NCBI GenBank assembly: GCA_015680685.1
Contig: MNCI01004778.1
Location: 1,590-65,589, forward strand
DNA length: 64,000 nt
Direction: 5' to 3'
Source of the DNA: Gnetum montanum
Taxonomy: Eukaryota > Streptophyta > Gnetopsida > Gnetales > Gnetaceae
This document shows positions 10,938 through 22,969 of the stretch, piece by piece. Within the stretch, counting starts at the first letter, position 1; the number at the start of each line of letters is the position of its first letter. The translations under genes and the position numbers were made by a program. The notes below the pieces were generated by a model. It had not been told where the DNA came from. It saw nothing but the letters and a program-made list of their open reading frames with translations, and made no database searches.

Positions 10938-12332
10938 TTGGTTAAGTCTTGGGTTAAGTGCATACACCCCAGAATCCTGTAGATGTGAGATGATTGGACA
11001 ACATCCCTTAGGATGGTCATAGTGGCAGATCTCACATCCACCGTCATCGTCTATGTCTGAATCCACAACCTTATCGGAGATAGGAATTTTCCCCTTACCT
11101 TTGCTATGTGCAGGGCCTGAATTTCTCCACTTTGTCTTATCTTTGTCACTATTTTGTTCCTCCTTAGATTCTTCTACAATTTTCAAGATAGTTTCAAGTT
11201 TGGAGTCTAAGGAATCCCACAATTTGTCCATCTTAGCCGATACTTCTGTTGTTAATTTTTGGATAGGCAAGGTTTTTTTGTTCACCAACTCTTCAAGTGG
11301 TGACTCATCCTCCTCATCACAAAATATTACTCCCTTCTTTCAAAGGGAGGGATCATGGTTGTATTCTTTCACACTCTCTCTTTTTCGTAGCTCACCTTCT
11401 TCTTTTGCTACTTATTCCAACAAGCGATGTACTTCATGGGCTCTAAGTTCTGATAGTCTCCCTTGGGCATAAGTCCCAAGGGTTCTTTTAGTCTTATGCC
11501 TTAGCCCATCTACGATGTGGTGGAGTTGATCCCGCTATGCGTAACCATGGCCCAGGCAATGATGTAACAATGCATAGTAGCGGCCCATGGCAGCATCTAA
11601 GGATTCATGAGTACCTTGCTTCCATCCTTGGATCTGCTTATGAAAATTAGACACTCTGGAGTACGTTTGATATTTATCATTGAAGAGTTCTAACATCGTA
11701 CTCCACCTCCTAATGGTCTCCGTCTCTAAGGACTGGTACCAATTCTCTACTTCCTTGGTGAGTGTCCTGGGAAACAACTTTAGTTTTTGCCACTCATTTT
11801 CTATGTTTTGCAAGGCACAGGCATCATGGAATGCCTGTAAATGATGTTGTGGATTAGCGTTGTATCCCCCATCAAATCGTGGGATGTTGTTCATGTCTAA
11901 ATGCTTGATCTGACTATCTTTTAAATGCCTTGTTTGGATTCTTACTGCCTCTGTTATGTCAAGCATACTTCAGGTTGCAAGTAGGGGCTCTTCATTATCA
12001 TCTCTTTCATGAAGCCTATGATGTCTGCATTGTTCCCTACTTTCCCTTCGTTCATGCCCTTGTCCTCTCTCTCGACTCTCTCATCGAGGTCTCTCATTTT
12101 GCCTACCTCTATGCTCACTGTTGTGCTCATGATGGCTGTGGCTAGATGTGGAGGGAGAGGGTGTGTGATGAGATGAAGGAGAAGAAGAAGGGGAACCATC
12201 GTCATGGCGATGCTTCTTACCTTCTCCTTGGCTACTATGGCCCCGATCATGGTGACAATCTAAGTGCCCATCCTTATCATGAGTTGTTGTTCTGTCTGTG
12301 AATAGTTGTTGTTCCCTTGATGGAGGAGACAT
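10938..12332 (-). pseudogene. Element C Gag
   Basis: The gag of element C, broken by a few stops and frameshifts. The start is taken at the ATG at 12330-12332 (MSPPSRE), matching the gag start of A (MSPSSYES). A histidine/serine-rich N-terminal part follows, then the conserved gag core around 11535-11966 (FDGGYNANPQHHLQAFHDAC, LFPRTLTKEVENWYQSL, QIQGWKQGTHESLDAAMGRY). The C-terminal part at 10935-11288 carries CEICHYDHPKGCCP, a CX2CX3HX4C knuckle of Tat/Athila style. Its role would be capsid formation and RNA packaging. At 12332 the sequence joins an inverted LTR at the shared octamer GGAGACAT. Confidence 0.85.
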
Positions 12333-12539
12333 AAAACATAAAAACCATAAAAATCATATACCTCGGACTTACTTAACCATACACCTTGACAACTACAAGT
12401 AAGTCTGGGAAGACAATGAATGATTAACCCTAAGTGTTTCATGGGGCATGTAGGCACTTAGTCTACGGAGTTCGACTAGATCACGCATGCTACGTTTTTA
12501 TTTGTATGGTTGAGTGTAGGGGTATCTTGCCACTCATCA
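12333..12539 (+). repeat. Plus-strand LTR 3' portion
   Basis: R/U5 part of an LTR of the same family, ending CTTGCCACTCATCA at 12539 and followed directly by a primer-binding site, so it was a 5' LTR. It begins abruptly at 12333 inside the ACATAAAACATAAAAACC segment that in complete LTRs (for example C, minus strand) follows a different upstream sequence. Confidence 0.8.
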
Positions 12540-12557
12540 TTGGTGCCGTTGTCGGGG
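12540..12557 (+). other. Primer-binding site (tRNA-Asp type)
   Basis: TTGGTGCCGTTGTCGGGG directly after the LTR end. It is complementary, with two mismatches after the first T, to the 3' end of plant tRNA-Asp(GUC), whose complement starts TGGCGCCGTTGCCGGGG. It is followed by a leader and a gag start (ATG at 12676, MSSSHKSNSPPRDN) cut by an N at 12726. Confidence 0.8.
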
Positions 12558-13021
12558 ACTAAGTGTTTGTGCGCTGAATAGNGTAATTGTGTTTAGGACT
12601 TGGCAGATTTTGGTTATGTGTTTTNTGGATTAATAACAGACAAATTATATAATGGTAATTAGCACACTGATAACAATGTCTTCTTCTCATAAGAGCAACT
12701 CACCACCTAGGGACAATACAAAGAANGTCTGTTATTAATCTAAAGATTCATTTAGGCTTCCAACGATGTGAGTGATATCCTATGTTCNTGTAGCACACGT
12801 GATCTAGTCGAACTCCGTAGACTAAGTGCCTACATGCCCCATGAAACACTTAGGGTTAATCATTCGTTGTCTTCCCAAACTNACGTAGCACGCGTGATCT
12901 AGTCGAACTCCGTAGACTAAGTGCCTACATGCCNAGGCACTTAACTAGGAGAAAAGGGTCGAGAAGGAAAACAGTAAATAACAAGTAATAAATAATAGGT
13001 TATAAATAATAATAATAAAAT

Positions 13022-13206
13022 CATGTACCTCATGTTTACTTAACCATACAATCATGCTATACAAGTAAGCTTGGGAAGACAATGATTGATCAACCCATTC
13101 TTGTTCCACAAAGGTGCAGAAGCACTTAGTCCTTGGAATTCAACCGGATCATGCGTGGACGCTCATATTCGTATGGTTGAGCGTAGGGATACCTCACCAT
13201 TCATCA
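13022..13206 (+). repeat. Partial 5' LTR of element A
   Basis: The last 185 bp of the LTR, closely matching 21850-22034 of the 3' LTR, ending ACCTCACCATTCATCA and followed by the primer-binding site. The upstream part is missing: at about 13015-13022 the sequence flips into an LTR segment of opposite orientation at a shared AAAATC. Confidence 0.85.
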
Positions 13207-13226
13207 TTGGCACCATTACTAGGGAC
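13207..13226 (+). other. Primer-binding site of element A
   Basis: TTGGCACCATTACTAGGGAC immediately follows the LTR end. It is a mutated form of the tRNA-Asp complement seen intact at 12540-12557. Confidence 0.75.
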
Positions 13227-13345
13227 TTTGTTGGTTGTGCACTAATTAGAACTTAGAAAATATTTTTCATTATTGGAATGAACCCTTAGGGTTGGTTATC
13301 TTATAATTATTAAAGAGAAGAATATTGCACACTGAATAGACAATC

Positions 13346-15256
13346 ATGTCTCCTTCTTCTTACGAGAGTGTTTCAACGCCTAGGTCCGATACAAGGAACA
13401 ATCGGAGGTGTACACATGATAATTTGCCAGTCCCTCAACAGTTTCATGTGGTATACATTCATCCTAATGAGTATATACCAAAATTTACCTTTATTCTCCA
13501 CCAGGATTAACAACTATGTTGGCATGATTTAGAAGGTAACATAGTGTTACCTCCCGATCGCTCAGTCCCGAGCATGCTCCTTCGTGATCTCACACGAATT
13601 GGTATGCAGCACTTACAGGTATAGTACATTGTGCATGATTATGACTCAAGAGAGTATTGATCCATGGAGGCATAACATCAAAGGGATTTACAACAGGAGA
13701 GACGTTATGAATCCATAAAGGGAAAGTTGTCTCAGAGTGTCCCATATGTCATAAGTGAAAATGAGGGTGGTGAACCTGCCTCAAGAAGTCTCCCACACAA
13801 TGATATTTCTCTCGTTGACTTCGGTCAAGGGGTTGTGTATCAAAATCTTCACTCAACTATCCGTAACTTGGATTCTGGTACTGACAGACACCAAGGATCT
13901 AAAAATGGAACACGAACACATGACAAAGATGGACATTTCAATCGTAACGATGATTGAGACCATGACCACTGAATAGAAGGAAGTAGGAACCATCATAGTG
14001 ACGATCCTACTTCTTCTTCACCTTCATCATCTCCTTCACCCTCTCCTTCAGGATCCAAATGTAGTCATAAAGGAAAAGACCATGAGGATAAAGGTAGGTA
14101 AGGTGGGAGTCATAGACGAAATAATCAGGAAAGGGGACGAGGGCATTCTAGAGAATCACAACACAGAAGAAGGAAAAGTAGGGAATAGCATAGGCATCAT
14201 AGACACTATAGATGAGACAATCACGATGAACCCTACTCGCTCCTTGAACTATGCTAGACATAACTGAGGCTATTAGAGTTCCAACAAGGCACCAAAAAGA
14301 TAGTAGGATCAAGATATTAGACATGAACAATATCCCATGATTTGAAGGGGGATACAATACTAATCCTCAAAATCATCTACAAGCATTTCATGATGCATGT
14401 GCCTTATAAAACATAGAAAATGAATGGCAAAAACTAAAGTTTTTCCCATAGACACTAGTCAAAGAAGCGGAGAGCTAGTATCGGTCCTTAGAACCAGAAT
14501 CCGTTTGTAGGTGAAATACCATGTTAGAATTGTTCAACGAGAAGTACTGAACATACTCCCATGTGTCCAAGCTGCGAAAGCAAATCCAAGGGTGGAAACA
14601 AGGAGGGCATGAACCGTTGGATGCTACCATGGGATGATATTATGTACTATTACATCATTTTCCTAGCCATGGTTATTCTCAAAGGGATCAACTACACCAT
14701 CTCGTAGATGGGCTTAGGCATGAAACACGAAGAACCCTTGGGACTTATGCTCAAGGAAGACTATCCGAGCTTAGTATAGAGATTATTGGAGCAAGTTGCT
14801 AAAGAGGAAGGTGAGATAAAGAAAAGAGAGAGTGCAGAAAAATATAACAGATATCCTTCCCTCCGAAGGAAGGGAGTAAGATTTTGTGAGGATGAAGAAG
14901 AGTCACCACTCAAAGAGATGGTGAATAGGAAAAATTTTCCTATTCAAAAGTTTATATTCGAAGTATCGAGAAAGGTAGACCAAATGTGGGACTCCCTAGA
15001 TAATAGATTTCAAATTGTTCTCAAAATAGTAGAGGAGTCTAGAGAGCAAGGTAGTGATCGCGAAAAGAGAAAAAAGAGAGAAGCTAAATATGCACGTAAC
15101 AAAGGTAAGGGCAAAGTTGCCATCATCGAAGAGGTTGTGGATTCAAATATAGACAATGATAGTGGATGTAAGATATGCCAATATAACCATCCTAAGAGAT
15201 GTTGCCCTATAATCTCACATCTGCAAGAGCCTAGGGTGTATGCATTCAACCCATGA
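13346..15256 (+). pseudogene. Element A Gag
   Basis: Gag starts at ATG 13346 (MSPSSYES), 140 bp after the LTR. The order is an N-terminal region with VVYIHPNEYIPKF (shared with D), a basic/serine-rich middle, the gag core at about 14330-14760 (NPQNHLQAFHDACAL, QIQGWKQGGHEPLDATMG, then LHHLVDGLRHETRRTLGTY) and a C-terminal segment open from 14786 to 15256 that ends with CKICQYNHPKRCCPI, the CX2CX3HX4C knuckle. Several in-frame stops and at least two frame changes make it non-functional. Confidence 0.85.
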
Positions 15257-16354
15257 TTAAATAGAAGGCAAACACCTTGAAGGTTATCTTATCCTCAAGG
15301 TAACCCAAGACAGTTCCACCAACCCTTAATGTATTATCCAAGTGGAACTCCACCACAACCAACTGAGTAGTATCAATAGTGGCAACACCCACAATCATGG
15401 GGAATGCCACCACCATGGCAACAGTATCCTTACAGTCAACTTGATCCGTATGGATATTACGTGCAGTAGCCAATCTCTCTACATGACTCTACTGGTCACG
15501 TCACTTCTCAACCTCACTACCAAGCCCGTGAGTATTATAGGACTCCTTCTCCTAGGGGTGATGTTCCACAAGCATACTATCCTTCTCATTCGGCTGCATC
15601 TCCTCCACCCATATCTCCATTACCACTTGCGCTAGCTATGTAGGGTGAGCTCCCTGCAGAGCCGCAATAACATAACGCTACGAGGGCTATTAACTCTAAA
15701 TCTACTATTGGTCCTAACAACTGCATGAAGAAAATACCTTTCTTTAGAACCAATAGTCCGACTAAGTCCTTGCAACCACAAGCGGCTAATCCGTTAGACA
15801 CCTCATTACCAATCAAAACTTTGAAACTCCCTTCAGAACAAACATTGTGCCTAATGCATATGGTCATGTTAACTCATGTGGTCACCAATTAGATAAAATC
15901 TAGTCATCTTCCTAGGAAATTCTTTGGTCCTGGGAGTCCTCTTATATATCTACAACTCATTGGGAATGAGCCAAGTAAAGCTCTTTTGGATTTAGGTTCT
16001 GGGGTCAACTCAATTTCTAAAGAAATGTACAAGGCCTGGAACCTACCTCCATTAAAAAAGAGTAACATTAGTTTAGAGTTGGTTGACTGGTTCATCACTA
16101 TCCCATTAGGACTAGTGGAAGATATTGTCACCACTGTTTGTGGATGGTCGTATTTAGCTGATTTCCTAGTGATTCAGGTCAACAATGGTAAGGGGTACTT
16201 CCCAATCATAATGGGAAGAGCATGGCTAAGCACAATTGATGCATGCCTAGGAATCTATGATCTTTCCTTAGAAATATCAAAGGAAAATATGTTTGGAAAG
16301 ATTAAGAAGAAGAAAGTTCCATGCATTGCATATAGTGACATAGGATGTAATTGA
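15257..16354 (+). pseudogene. Element A gag C-tail and protease
   Basis: A Pro/Gln/Tyr-rich tail follows the knuckle to about 15650. From about 15860 the sequence reads THVVTN, SHLPRKFFGPGSPLIYLQ and then protease (15986-16354). The active site is LLDLGSGVNSIS, so the usual DSG is DLG; this change alone would be expected to impair catalysis. The flap (PLGLVEDIVTTVCGWSYLAD) and FPIIMGRAWLSTIDACLGI are retained. Confidence 0.85.
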
Positions 16355-16639
16355 GTGCAAAAGTCATGGTTTGTACAATGTTTAACATTGCCTGCATGCA
16401 ATTAGTGTGCACAAGTGACTAATATACAAAGGTGCCTATATGCAGCAACCACAAGATAAGAAGGCACCCAGTGGCTGAAAACTGATCAAGAGAGTAGTTC
16501 AACTATATGCATGGAACCAACTAAGGGTTTGACTTGTACTTACATTGATAGCATAGACACATTAGAGTAAGTCATTGCCAACTTCCTAGTCTTAACATTG
16601 AAAATATCAACTGGGGGAAGAAGTTGGAAATCCTCGATA

Positions 16640-18042
16640 AGTGTAAGCAGGAGCCCCTTGAGTTAAAACCATTGCCCACCGGTATGGAATACATGTTTCT
16701 TAAGAATGAAAAACTGGTAATTATTAATGCTAAGCTCACTCCTCAATAAAAAGAGAGACTGTTGAAGGTAATAAATAAATGGTTGAAAGACTTTGCTTGA
16801 TCATATCCTAAATTAACAGGAATAGATCCTAGGATATGCCAACATAGAATTTACACTAACCCCTCCATGAAGCCTCAAAGAAAACCATAGAGGTGACTTA
16901 ACCCAAAGCTTAAGCAAATGGTTAAGGAAGAAATCGAACAGCTTCTAAAAGCTGGGTTCATATACCCCATTACTAATAGTGAATGGGTTAGTTCCTTAGT
17001 TATTGTGCCCAAAAAGGGAGGTAAATGGAGGGTGTGCATAGATTTTAGGGTATTGAATATGGAAACATTCAAAGACCACTTTCTGTTGTCATTTGTCAAC
17101 CAAGTCTTAGATACCATTATAGGGAATCACTACTATAGTTTTTTGGATGGGTACATGGGTACAACCAAATACAAATAGCCCTAGAAGACCAAGCCAAGAC
17201 TATGTTCACTAGTCCTTGGGGAAAATTTGCATACAAACAGATGTTGTTTGGCTTAAGTAATGCTCCTACAACATTTCAACGATTAGTTAGCATATTCTAG
17301 CAGCAAATAGGAAATGGTGTGGAGGTCTTCATGGATGACTTCTCCACCTACATAGCAAACTTTGATCAAGCCTTGGATCAGTTAGAGTAAGTACTAAAAT
17401 GATGTCTAGAAATCAACTTAAGGCTCAACTGGCAAAAAGGCCATTTAATGGTCCAAGAAGGCATTGTATTAGGGCATAAGATTTTGCAAACGAGGATAGA
17501 GGCAGACCTTGAAAAGATCAAAGTTATCCAAGGAATTACCTGTCAACCTAAAAATGTAAAAGATATTTGATCATTCCTTGGACACACTGGCTTTTGAAAG
17601 GTTGCAAAACCATTAGTTGAACTAATGAAAAAGGATGTACCTTTCGAATGGACCAGGGAATGCGAACTTGCTTTCCAAACATTAAAACATAAGCTCATGG
17701 AAACACCCATTCTACAAGCTCTTGACTAGTCTAGACCATTCCATATAATGACTGACATGTCCAAATATGCTTTAGGAGTTATACTTACACAATTAGATGG
17801 CCATAAACATCCTTATTATATTCACTGTGCAAGTAGGAGTATTGTTGGTGCGCAAATTTACACTATAAGAGAGAAAGAGTTAATGGATGTAGTGTTTGCA
17901 CTAGAGAAATTTAGGCACTATGTATTGGATTATAAGGTATTTGTACATATGGATCATAGTGCAATATGGTTCCTAATGAATAAAACAACGGTGAGCCCTC
18001 ACATTATACGATGGCTTGTAATCTTACAGGAGTTCGATCTTA
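16640..18042 (+). pseudogene. Element A reverse transcriptase and RNase H
   Basis: RT motifs in order: EEIEQLLKAGFIYPITNSEW and WRVCIDFRVLN (about 16918-17060), HYYSFLDGYMG, FGLSNAPTTFQRLV (about 17250), the catalytic EVFMDDFSTY at about 17320-17350, and EGIVLGHKI (17460). RNase H at 17748-18040 shows MTDMSKYALGVILTQLDGHK, EKELMDVVFALEKFRHYVLD and FVHMDHSAIWFLMN. There are several stops and a frameshift near 17160. The domain is the gypsy type with FMDD. The end is hidden by 31 Ns. Confidence 0.9.
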
Positions 18043-18073
18043 NNNNNNNNNNNNNNNNNNNNNNNNNNNNNNN
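18043..18073. other. Assembly gap (31 N)
   Basis: A run of 31 Ns between RNase H and the zinc-binding N-terminus of integrase in element A. Confidence 0.99.
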
Positions 18074-19240
18074 AACTTTATAAAGTATGTCCTGATGGCT
18101 TGGTTTGATGGTGCGTTCCTGATATAAATCAACTACAAGTTCTCCAAGATGCTCATGAGGGTCCTTGTGGGGGTCATTATTCTGGGAGACGAACAACCAT
18201 TAAAATCCTACTTGTAGGATATTATTAGTGTACATTGTTTTGGGATGCCCATCATTTTGTCTAATCTTGTGAGCATTGTCAATGTGATGGGGGAATGATT
18301 GCTAGAATGGAGGGTCCACAACAATGGATTCAATCTTTAGAACTCTTCAACATATGGGAAACTGATTTTATGGGGCCTATTATACTAATGTCCAATGGAA
18401 AAGCTTGCATCATTATTGTTGTTGACTACTTTATAAAATGGGTAGAAGCAACCGCTGTTAAGGATTGTACATCATCTTTAGCTACACGATTTGTTCAACA
18501 AAAAATCGTAAACAAGTTTGGCATGCCTCGTGCACTTATTTCTGACAATGGCACAAATTTTATAGGTGCAAATTTTTGAAAGCTAATGCAACGCTTAGGG
18601 GTTGAACACAAACTAACTACACCATACCACCCTCAAGCGAATGGTCAAGCCGAAGTTACCAATAGGGAGATTAGAAAAATATTGACAAGAACTATTAGCA
18701 AGTATAGGTAAGATTGGAGCACCAAACTGAATGATGCTCTTTGGGCATACCTCTCCACATGGAAACTCCCTATAGGCTTCTCTCCCTATGAGTTAGTGTA
18801 TGGGAAACCTCCAATGCTTCCCATTCAAGTAGAACTTTGTACACTATCTATGGCGTGTGATCTCAACCTTGACCTTGATCTAGCACAAAAAGAACGGTTA
18901 ATGATCCTTAACTTGCTAGATGAGAACCGCCACCCTATCATCTAACTAATTGCACAAGGCCTTCAATAAAAAATGTCATGACCTAAGGATTAGAAAAATT
19001 AAATATCAACTAGGAGATAAGGTTCTCTATTGGAATCCCACACATGTGCCACAATGAACCAAATTTCAAAAGTTGTGGGAAGGACCTTATGTCATTCATG
19101 CAACTTTTTCTTTTGGGGGCCATGATGATTTACAAACCTGAGAGACTAGACAAGAAACTATTGGTCAACATCCAAGAAACCAAACCTTTCCATGAGCCTA
19201 GGAAAACTAGTACCAATGCTACCTCTGTTGGTGGACAACC
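18074..19240 (+). pseudogene. Element A integrase
   Basis: The N-terminal zinc motif is visible as AHEGPCGGHYSG and, about 30 residues later, SCEHCQ (18150-18290). The catalytic core shows WETDFMGPI (first Asp), VDYFIKWVEATAVKD, GMPRALISDNGTNF (second Asp, about 18540) and HPQANGQAEVTNREI (Glu, about 18640), so the DDE triad is intact. The C-terminal part includes FSPYELVYGKPPMLPIQVE. A stop at 18577-18579 and frame changes after 18950 disable it. Confidence 0.9.
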
Positions 19241-21223
19241 TTGCTCCCTATTTTGGGTTGCCCCCTACCACCTCAGTTGTGGGGGAGACAACCACCAATG
19301 CTAACCATTCAAAGCCCTCAGTTCCTTTTGTATTTTTGTTTTACACATTTTTTTGCATATTTTTCAAATTTACTTATTTTTATTTTACACCATCGTTTAC
19401 TATTTTACTATTTCTTTTTTTGATTTACTTTTATTTGTCTTACAATAAGTGCTCATGATGGTGAATTGTATTATAATAATGTTGGTTGTTAATGTTTGTT
19501 TTCTACCTTTGATTTTCAGTGTTGATACTAAAATATTGTTCTTTTGATAAAATAGGCAATGAGTCCACACCGTCCATTCATCCATTCAACTTTGTGGTCT
19601 CCCTTGGCTTGGAACTATACTGTCCCTTTTCCTAAATAAACTTGTTAATGAATTGGTGGCTTCATATTCTTCAAACCAAGGAAGGACTTAATGGTTGAAA
19701 AGGATGTAACTTCAAGGGGATTCGATGCACTTGTGTTGGCTATTCTCTTAGGTACTTGGATGCTTTTCATGGGTTTTCTGCCATTCCGCCGATGACCAAA
19801 CATCAAGAAGTCGAATGAATCAAATAAGTCTTTGCATGGTGTGGTTCTCATGTAAACAAAACATGGGAATTCAAAGCACACCCCTTAGAAATAATAAAGN
19901 CAAACAAAACATGGGAATTCAAAGCACACCCCTTAGAAATAATAAAGAAATATGAGGCTACAAGCACTGGTTATGGCACTGGAAAGACATGTTACCCATG
20001 CTTGAAGGTTCCCTCTAATTAAGGCCCTTTCTCGCTTCCTACTTCTCTATCTTGCTCTCCTTGGAATGGTGGTGACTCGTTGGGGAAGCATTCTGGTTGC
20101 TTCAAGGGGATGGATTGTTCAAGTGAATTGATGCGAGGTTACTAGATGTAGTTGGTTTGAGTCTAGATTTGCAATGAGTTCTACTCAATCACCTTAACCA
20201 TAAAATACACAAGGTACTTTACACAACCTTGCCCTTGGGATTCCATTCCATCTTATCCTCTTCATCTTTCTTTCCTTTTTCCACCTCATTGCTGATTTTA
20301 TGATTAGTCTATATTTTGGTTATGCATTGTTTTTCCTTGGCAAATTCTTGTGGGTAAGCTTTTAACCCTTGTTCCATGTGTCATTCATAAAGCCTATGGA
20401 CTCTTTGGTTTGTGGGTTTGTCAGGGCATAACAAGCATGAGCCTGCATTGGAGAGGACCCACTAACAGTCCTTTATGGTGAAATTGTTAAATTCTTTTCC
20501 TTAAACATTTCTTGCAATCAGAAATTTCTCATTTCATCCCCATCCATAACATCCATTTTATTGGCATCATTGTTGCTATTTTTCTCATCTTTCTTGTTCC
20601 TTCTATTTTTTCCATCTTATTGCTACTGGAGGTTCGCTCTTAGTCATGGGGGCCTTGTTACAAATTTTTCCATTCTACTACTTGTTTTACCCCTACATCT
20701 TAGGTAGTCACCAGTAATAAACCTCTAACACAGTATCTACCATAACCACAACTCAACAAATGCGCTTTATATCAAGGCAAGGTATCAACTGCATCATGGT
20801 TTATCTATCCTTGCTAATTTGTGGCTGTGTTGTGTGTGTAGATGGTGATCATACGAATAATGGACTGGCCTAGGAGGGAGCACTCATGATGGACTGGAGC
20901 TAGAGCATTTACGATAGGAACAAGTTTGGTCATGTAGCTATGGATAAACAATGGAAGGTGCAATCTCAATGTCGACAACAATGCGCATCATTTTCTTTTT
21001 TCTCTCTTCAAGTTATCAAATAAAGGTCTGGATGTCATTTATGTATGGTGTTCACCACAATGGGCATGAACACCAATGTTGTAATATGCTTTTAGATCTG
21101 TTCATCGAGCACTTTGAGTCTGTTATCCCGTTTCACTATCAATGTCATTCAGTCAATAATCCCATACCTTCCCAATATTTTGTAAGGAACTTGAGGACAA
21201 GTTTTCATTTAGTCATGGGGGTA
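19241..21223 (+). other. 3' non-coding region of element A
   Basis: No gene here. It contains a T-rich tract (about 19330-19440), AAGGATGTAACTTCAAGGGG at 19700-19719, AAGTCTTTGCATGGTGTGGT at 19826-19845 and GCCTGCATTGGAGAGGACCC at 20441-20460, all shared in this order with C and D. A single N at 19900 is flanked by an exact 46-bp direct repeat (19854-19899 and 19902-19947). It ends with TTTAGTCATGGGGGTA, the polypurine tract. Confidence 0.7.
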
Positions 21224-22034
21224 TGATGAATCACAATATCGAGTCTACGAAATCGGAGCCTTCCAAGCGATATCGAGCATCCAATATCAGGACTTGCCTC
21301 ATTGCCTATAAATAAGAGGTGGGTGCACTTGGTTTTGGCAATTAGTCTTAGTCCCTTACCCAAACTCTTGTCTTTTTTACTTTCCAAAGATAGAATTATT
21401 TCTGAGTGCCCGCAGTAGGAGTCATAAAGTGAACGGATCTTTATTCAAGCATTGTGTACTTGAGCACACCTTGTGTATGGCAATAAAGACAAACTTTGTG
21501 ATAAACCTTGCAACATTCAGAATAGATTAATTAATGTTAATTACTATTACTTAATGATTTCCTTAGTTAATTAATGTTTTCTCTCTCACCCTACAACTCT
21601 CCTAAGTAAGAACACTCAGTACAACCACTTCGAGCATACGTGTAATGCTTGGTAACCTAGTAACGATTAGCATTTGGTAATTCTAGTAGTGTTGCACTAG
21701 TTTAGAATGTGTACGATAAGTGAGAACGGATGCTAGTGTTAGGACTAGTTAAAGCATAGTTGAGTAGTTAAATTAAATTAGTTACTTAGTTATCTCTCTT
21801 CTCCCTTTGTAGCACCAGGACATAAAAACATAAAAAACTATATAAAAATCATGTACCTCAATTTTACTTAACCATACAATCGTGCTATACAAGTAAGCTT
21901 GGGAAGACAATGATTGATCAACCCGTCTTTGTTCCACAAAAGCGCATAAGCACTTAGTCCTTGGAATTTGACCAGATCGTGCGTGGACGCTCGTATTTGT
22001 ATGGTTAAGCATAGGGATACCTCACTACTCATCA
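21224..22034 (+). repeat. 3' LTR of element A
   Basis: A complete 811-bp LTR, TGATGAATCA to ACTACTCATCA. U3 carries GATATC/AATATC palindromes (21233-21290); the TATA box CTATAAATAAG is at 21306-21316. The R/U5 segment from 21840 matches 13022-13206. The 5 bp after it are CATAG. Confidence 0.9.
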
Positions 22035-22073
22035 CATAGATTATGAGGATTACAAAGGGGACTTCACCTAATT

Positions 22074-22641
22074 TGTAACATTCCCATTCCCAAATGGTGC
22101 TATTGCATAACAAAGTGTGTATCTCTTCATAACTAATCTTAACATTGGTATAACAAGACCTCAAAAGGGCAATTGTAACTAAGACTTGAAAGGGTATATT
22201 GTAATAATGGATATGTCTCCCGAGGTGACCTTTGGAGGTTTCACCTAAGGTATTTACACCTGGGCATTAGAGGTCGTATCAACATAGAGTTGCGAAGCCA
22301 ACAAATAATGGGTGCTGGGTGAAGTAGGACATGAAGAGGGCTAGTCATCCCTTATGATTGATGATAGGCCTAACCATGGTGGTAGTGCTGGATTGCCTCT
22401 AAGGAATAAATGCAAAAGGAAGAAAACCCCAAGGAACACTTAGAGCATGATCCAAGTACATTGTTCCACATCAATATAGCATTATTTTCTCCTTTCTTTC
22501 TCCATTTTCCCTATTATTTTCTTTACACTTAATGTTGAATGTTACATGTATTTGATGTTTGCTATATTATCATCTTATGTCTAATGTCTAATATAATGTA
22601 TATTTGATGTTTTCCATGACATTCAATAATGGGATGTCATA
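22074..22641 (+). repeat. 5' LTR of element I
   Basis: 568 bp, starting TGTAACATTCCC and ending GATGTCATA. It corresponds to 24320-24945 throughout. Near its end it has two copies of a roughly 52-bp unit (ending ATGTATATTTGATG) where the 3' LTR has three. Confidence 0.9.
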
Positions 22642-22654
22642 TTTAGTATCAGAG
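22642..22654 (+). other. Primer-binding site of element I
   Basis: TTTAGTATCAGAG follows the 5' LTR; it is one or two changes from the TGGTATCAGAG of tRNA-iMet-primed elements. Confidence 0.7.
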
Positions 22655-22969
22655 AAAACCAAGATCCAAGGACCAATCAAAATTAAGAACCAATTACAAC
22701 TTGATGATGAACCATGGAACCACGACCCAAGAAGAGCCACAAATCATCATCAAATTAGCCATATGTTTGAGAGGATCCATGTAAGATAGAAGATATATTT
22801 CTATTAATTTTCATGGATAACAGAATCTCAAACCAAACCTCTACTAGAGGATCACAAACATACATAATATTCATGATGGATCCCACCAACCAACAAGATT
22901 CCTTTTTGAAACACCACCAAATCTAGACTACGACATCCTGATTGCAAATTTGTCTAAGTGTTAGCACCA

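Larger units (their letters stand above)
6767..12332 (-). mobile_element. Gypsy element C, gag-protease only (pol deleted)
   Basis: Minus strand: gag (12332 to about 10938), protease (10334-9801), a short linker, the conserved non-coding block (about 9620-7568) and the 3' LTR (6767-7567). Compared with element A, the interval corresponding to A 16640-19240 (RT, RNase H, integrase) is missing: the sequence passes from the linker after protease to the MGKMDTYANHW-type segment that follows integrase in A. The 5' LTR is not intact; sequence switches at 12332/12333 to an LTR of opposite orientation. The left 5-mer flank is CATAT. Confidence 0.85.
12333..13021. other. Patchwork of LTR/leader fragments with single Ns
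   Basis: Short pieces in changing orientation, separated by single Ns at 12582, 12625, 12726, 12788, 12882 and 12934. They are: a plus-strand LTR end with primer-binding site and gag start (12333-12725), an unplaced 60-bp piece, then minus-oriented LTR pieces (12789-12881, 12883-12933, 12935-13021), the first two repeating the same LTR segment. GATTAATAACAGAC (12628-12641) recurs inverted at 12727-12740. Both outer junctions sit on short homologies. This is most simply a collapsed or mis-joined repeat assembly. Confidence 0.7.
13022..22034 (+). mobile_element. Ty3/gypsy element A (gag-pol, degenerate)
   Basis: Plus-strand element with a partial 5' LTR (13022-13206), primer-binding site, gag (13346-15256), protease (to 16354), RT-RNase H (16640-18042), a 31-N gap, integrase (18074-19240), 2 kb of conserved non-coding sequence and a complete 3' LTR (21224-22034). 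Stops and frameshifts occur in every domain. The right 5-mer flank is CATAG; the left flank is lost in the patchwork region. It does not contain the extra frame found in D, E and F. Confidence 0.9.

Noticed and set aside
11053-11472. 139-codon plus-strand frame
   Set aside because: It is the antisense shadow of the Gag C-terminal segment of element C (CX2CX3HX4C knuckle on the minus strand).
6767-22034. Elements C and A as one inverted composite transposon with duplication CATAT/CATAG
   Set aside because: The outer flanks agree in four of five bases, but the right flank does not continue the protease of element G on the left, and the middle (12333-13021) is an unreliable assembly patchwork. 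Chance agreement is more likely.
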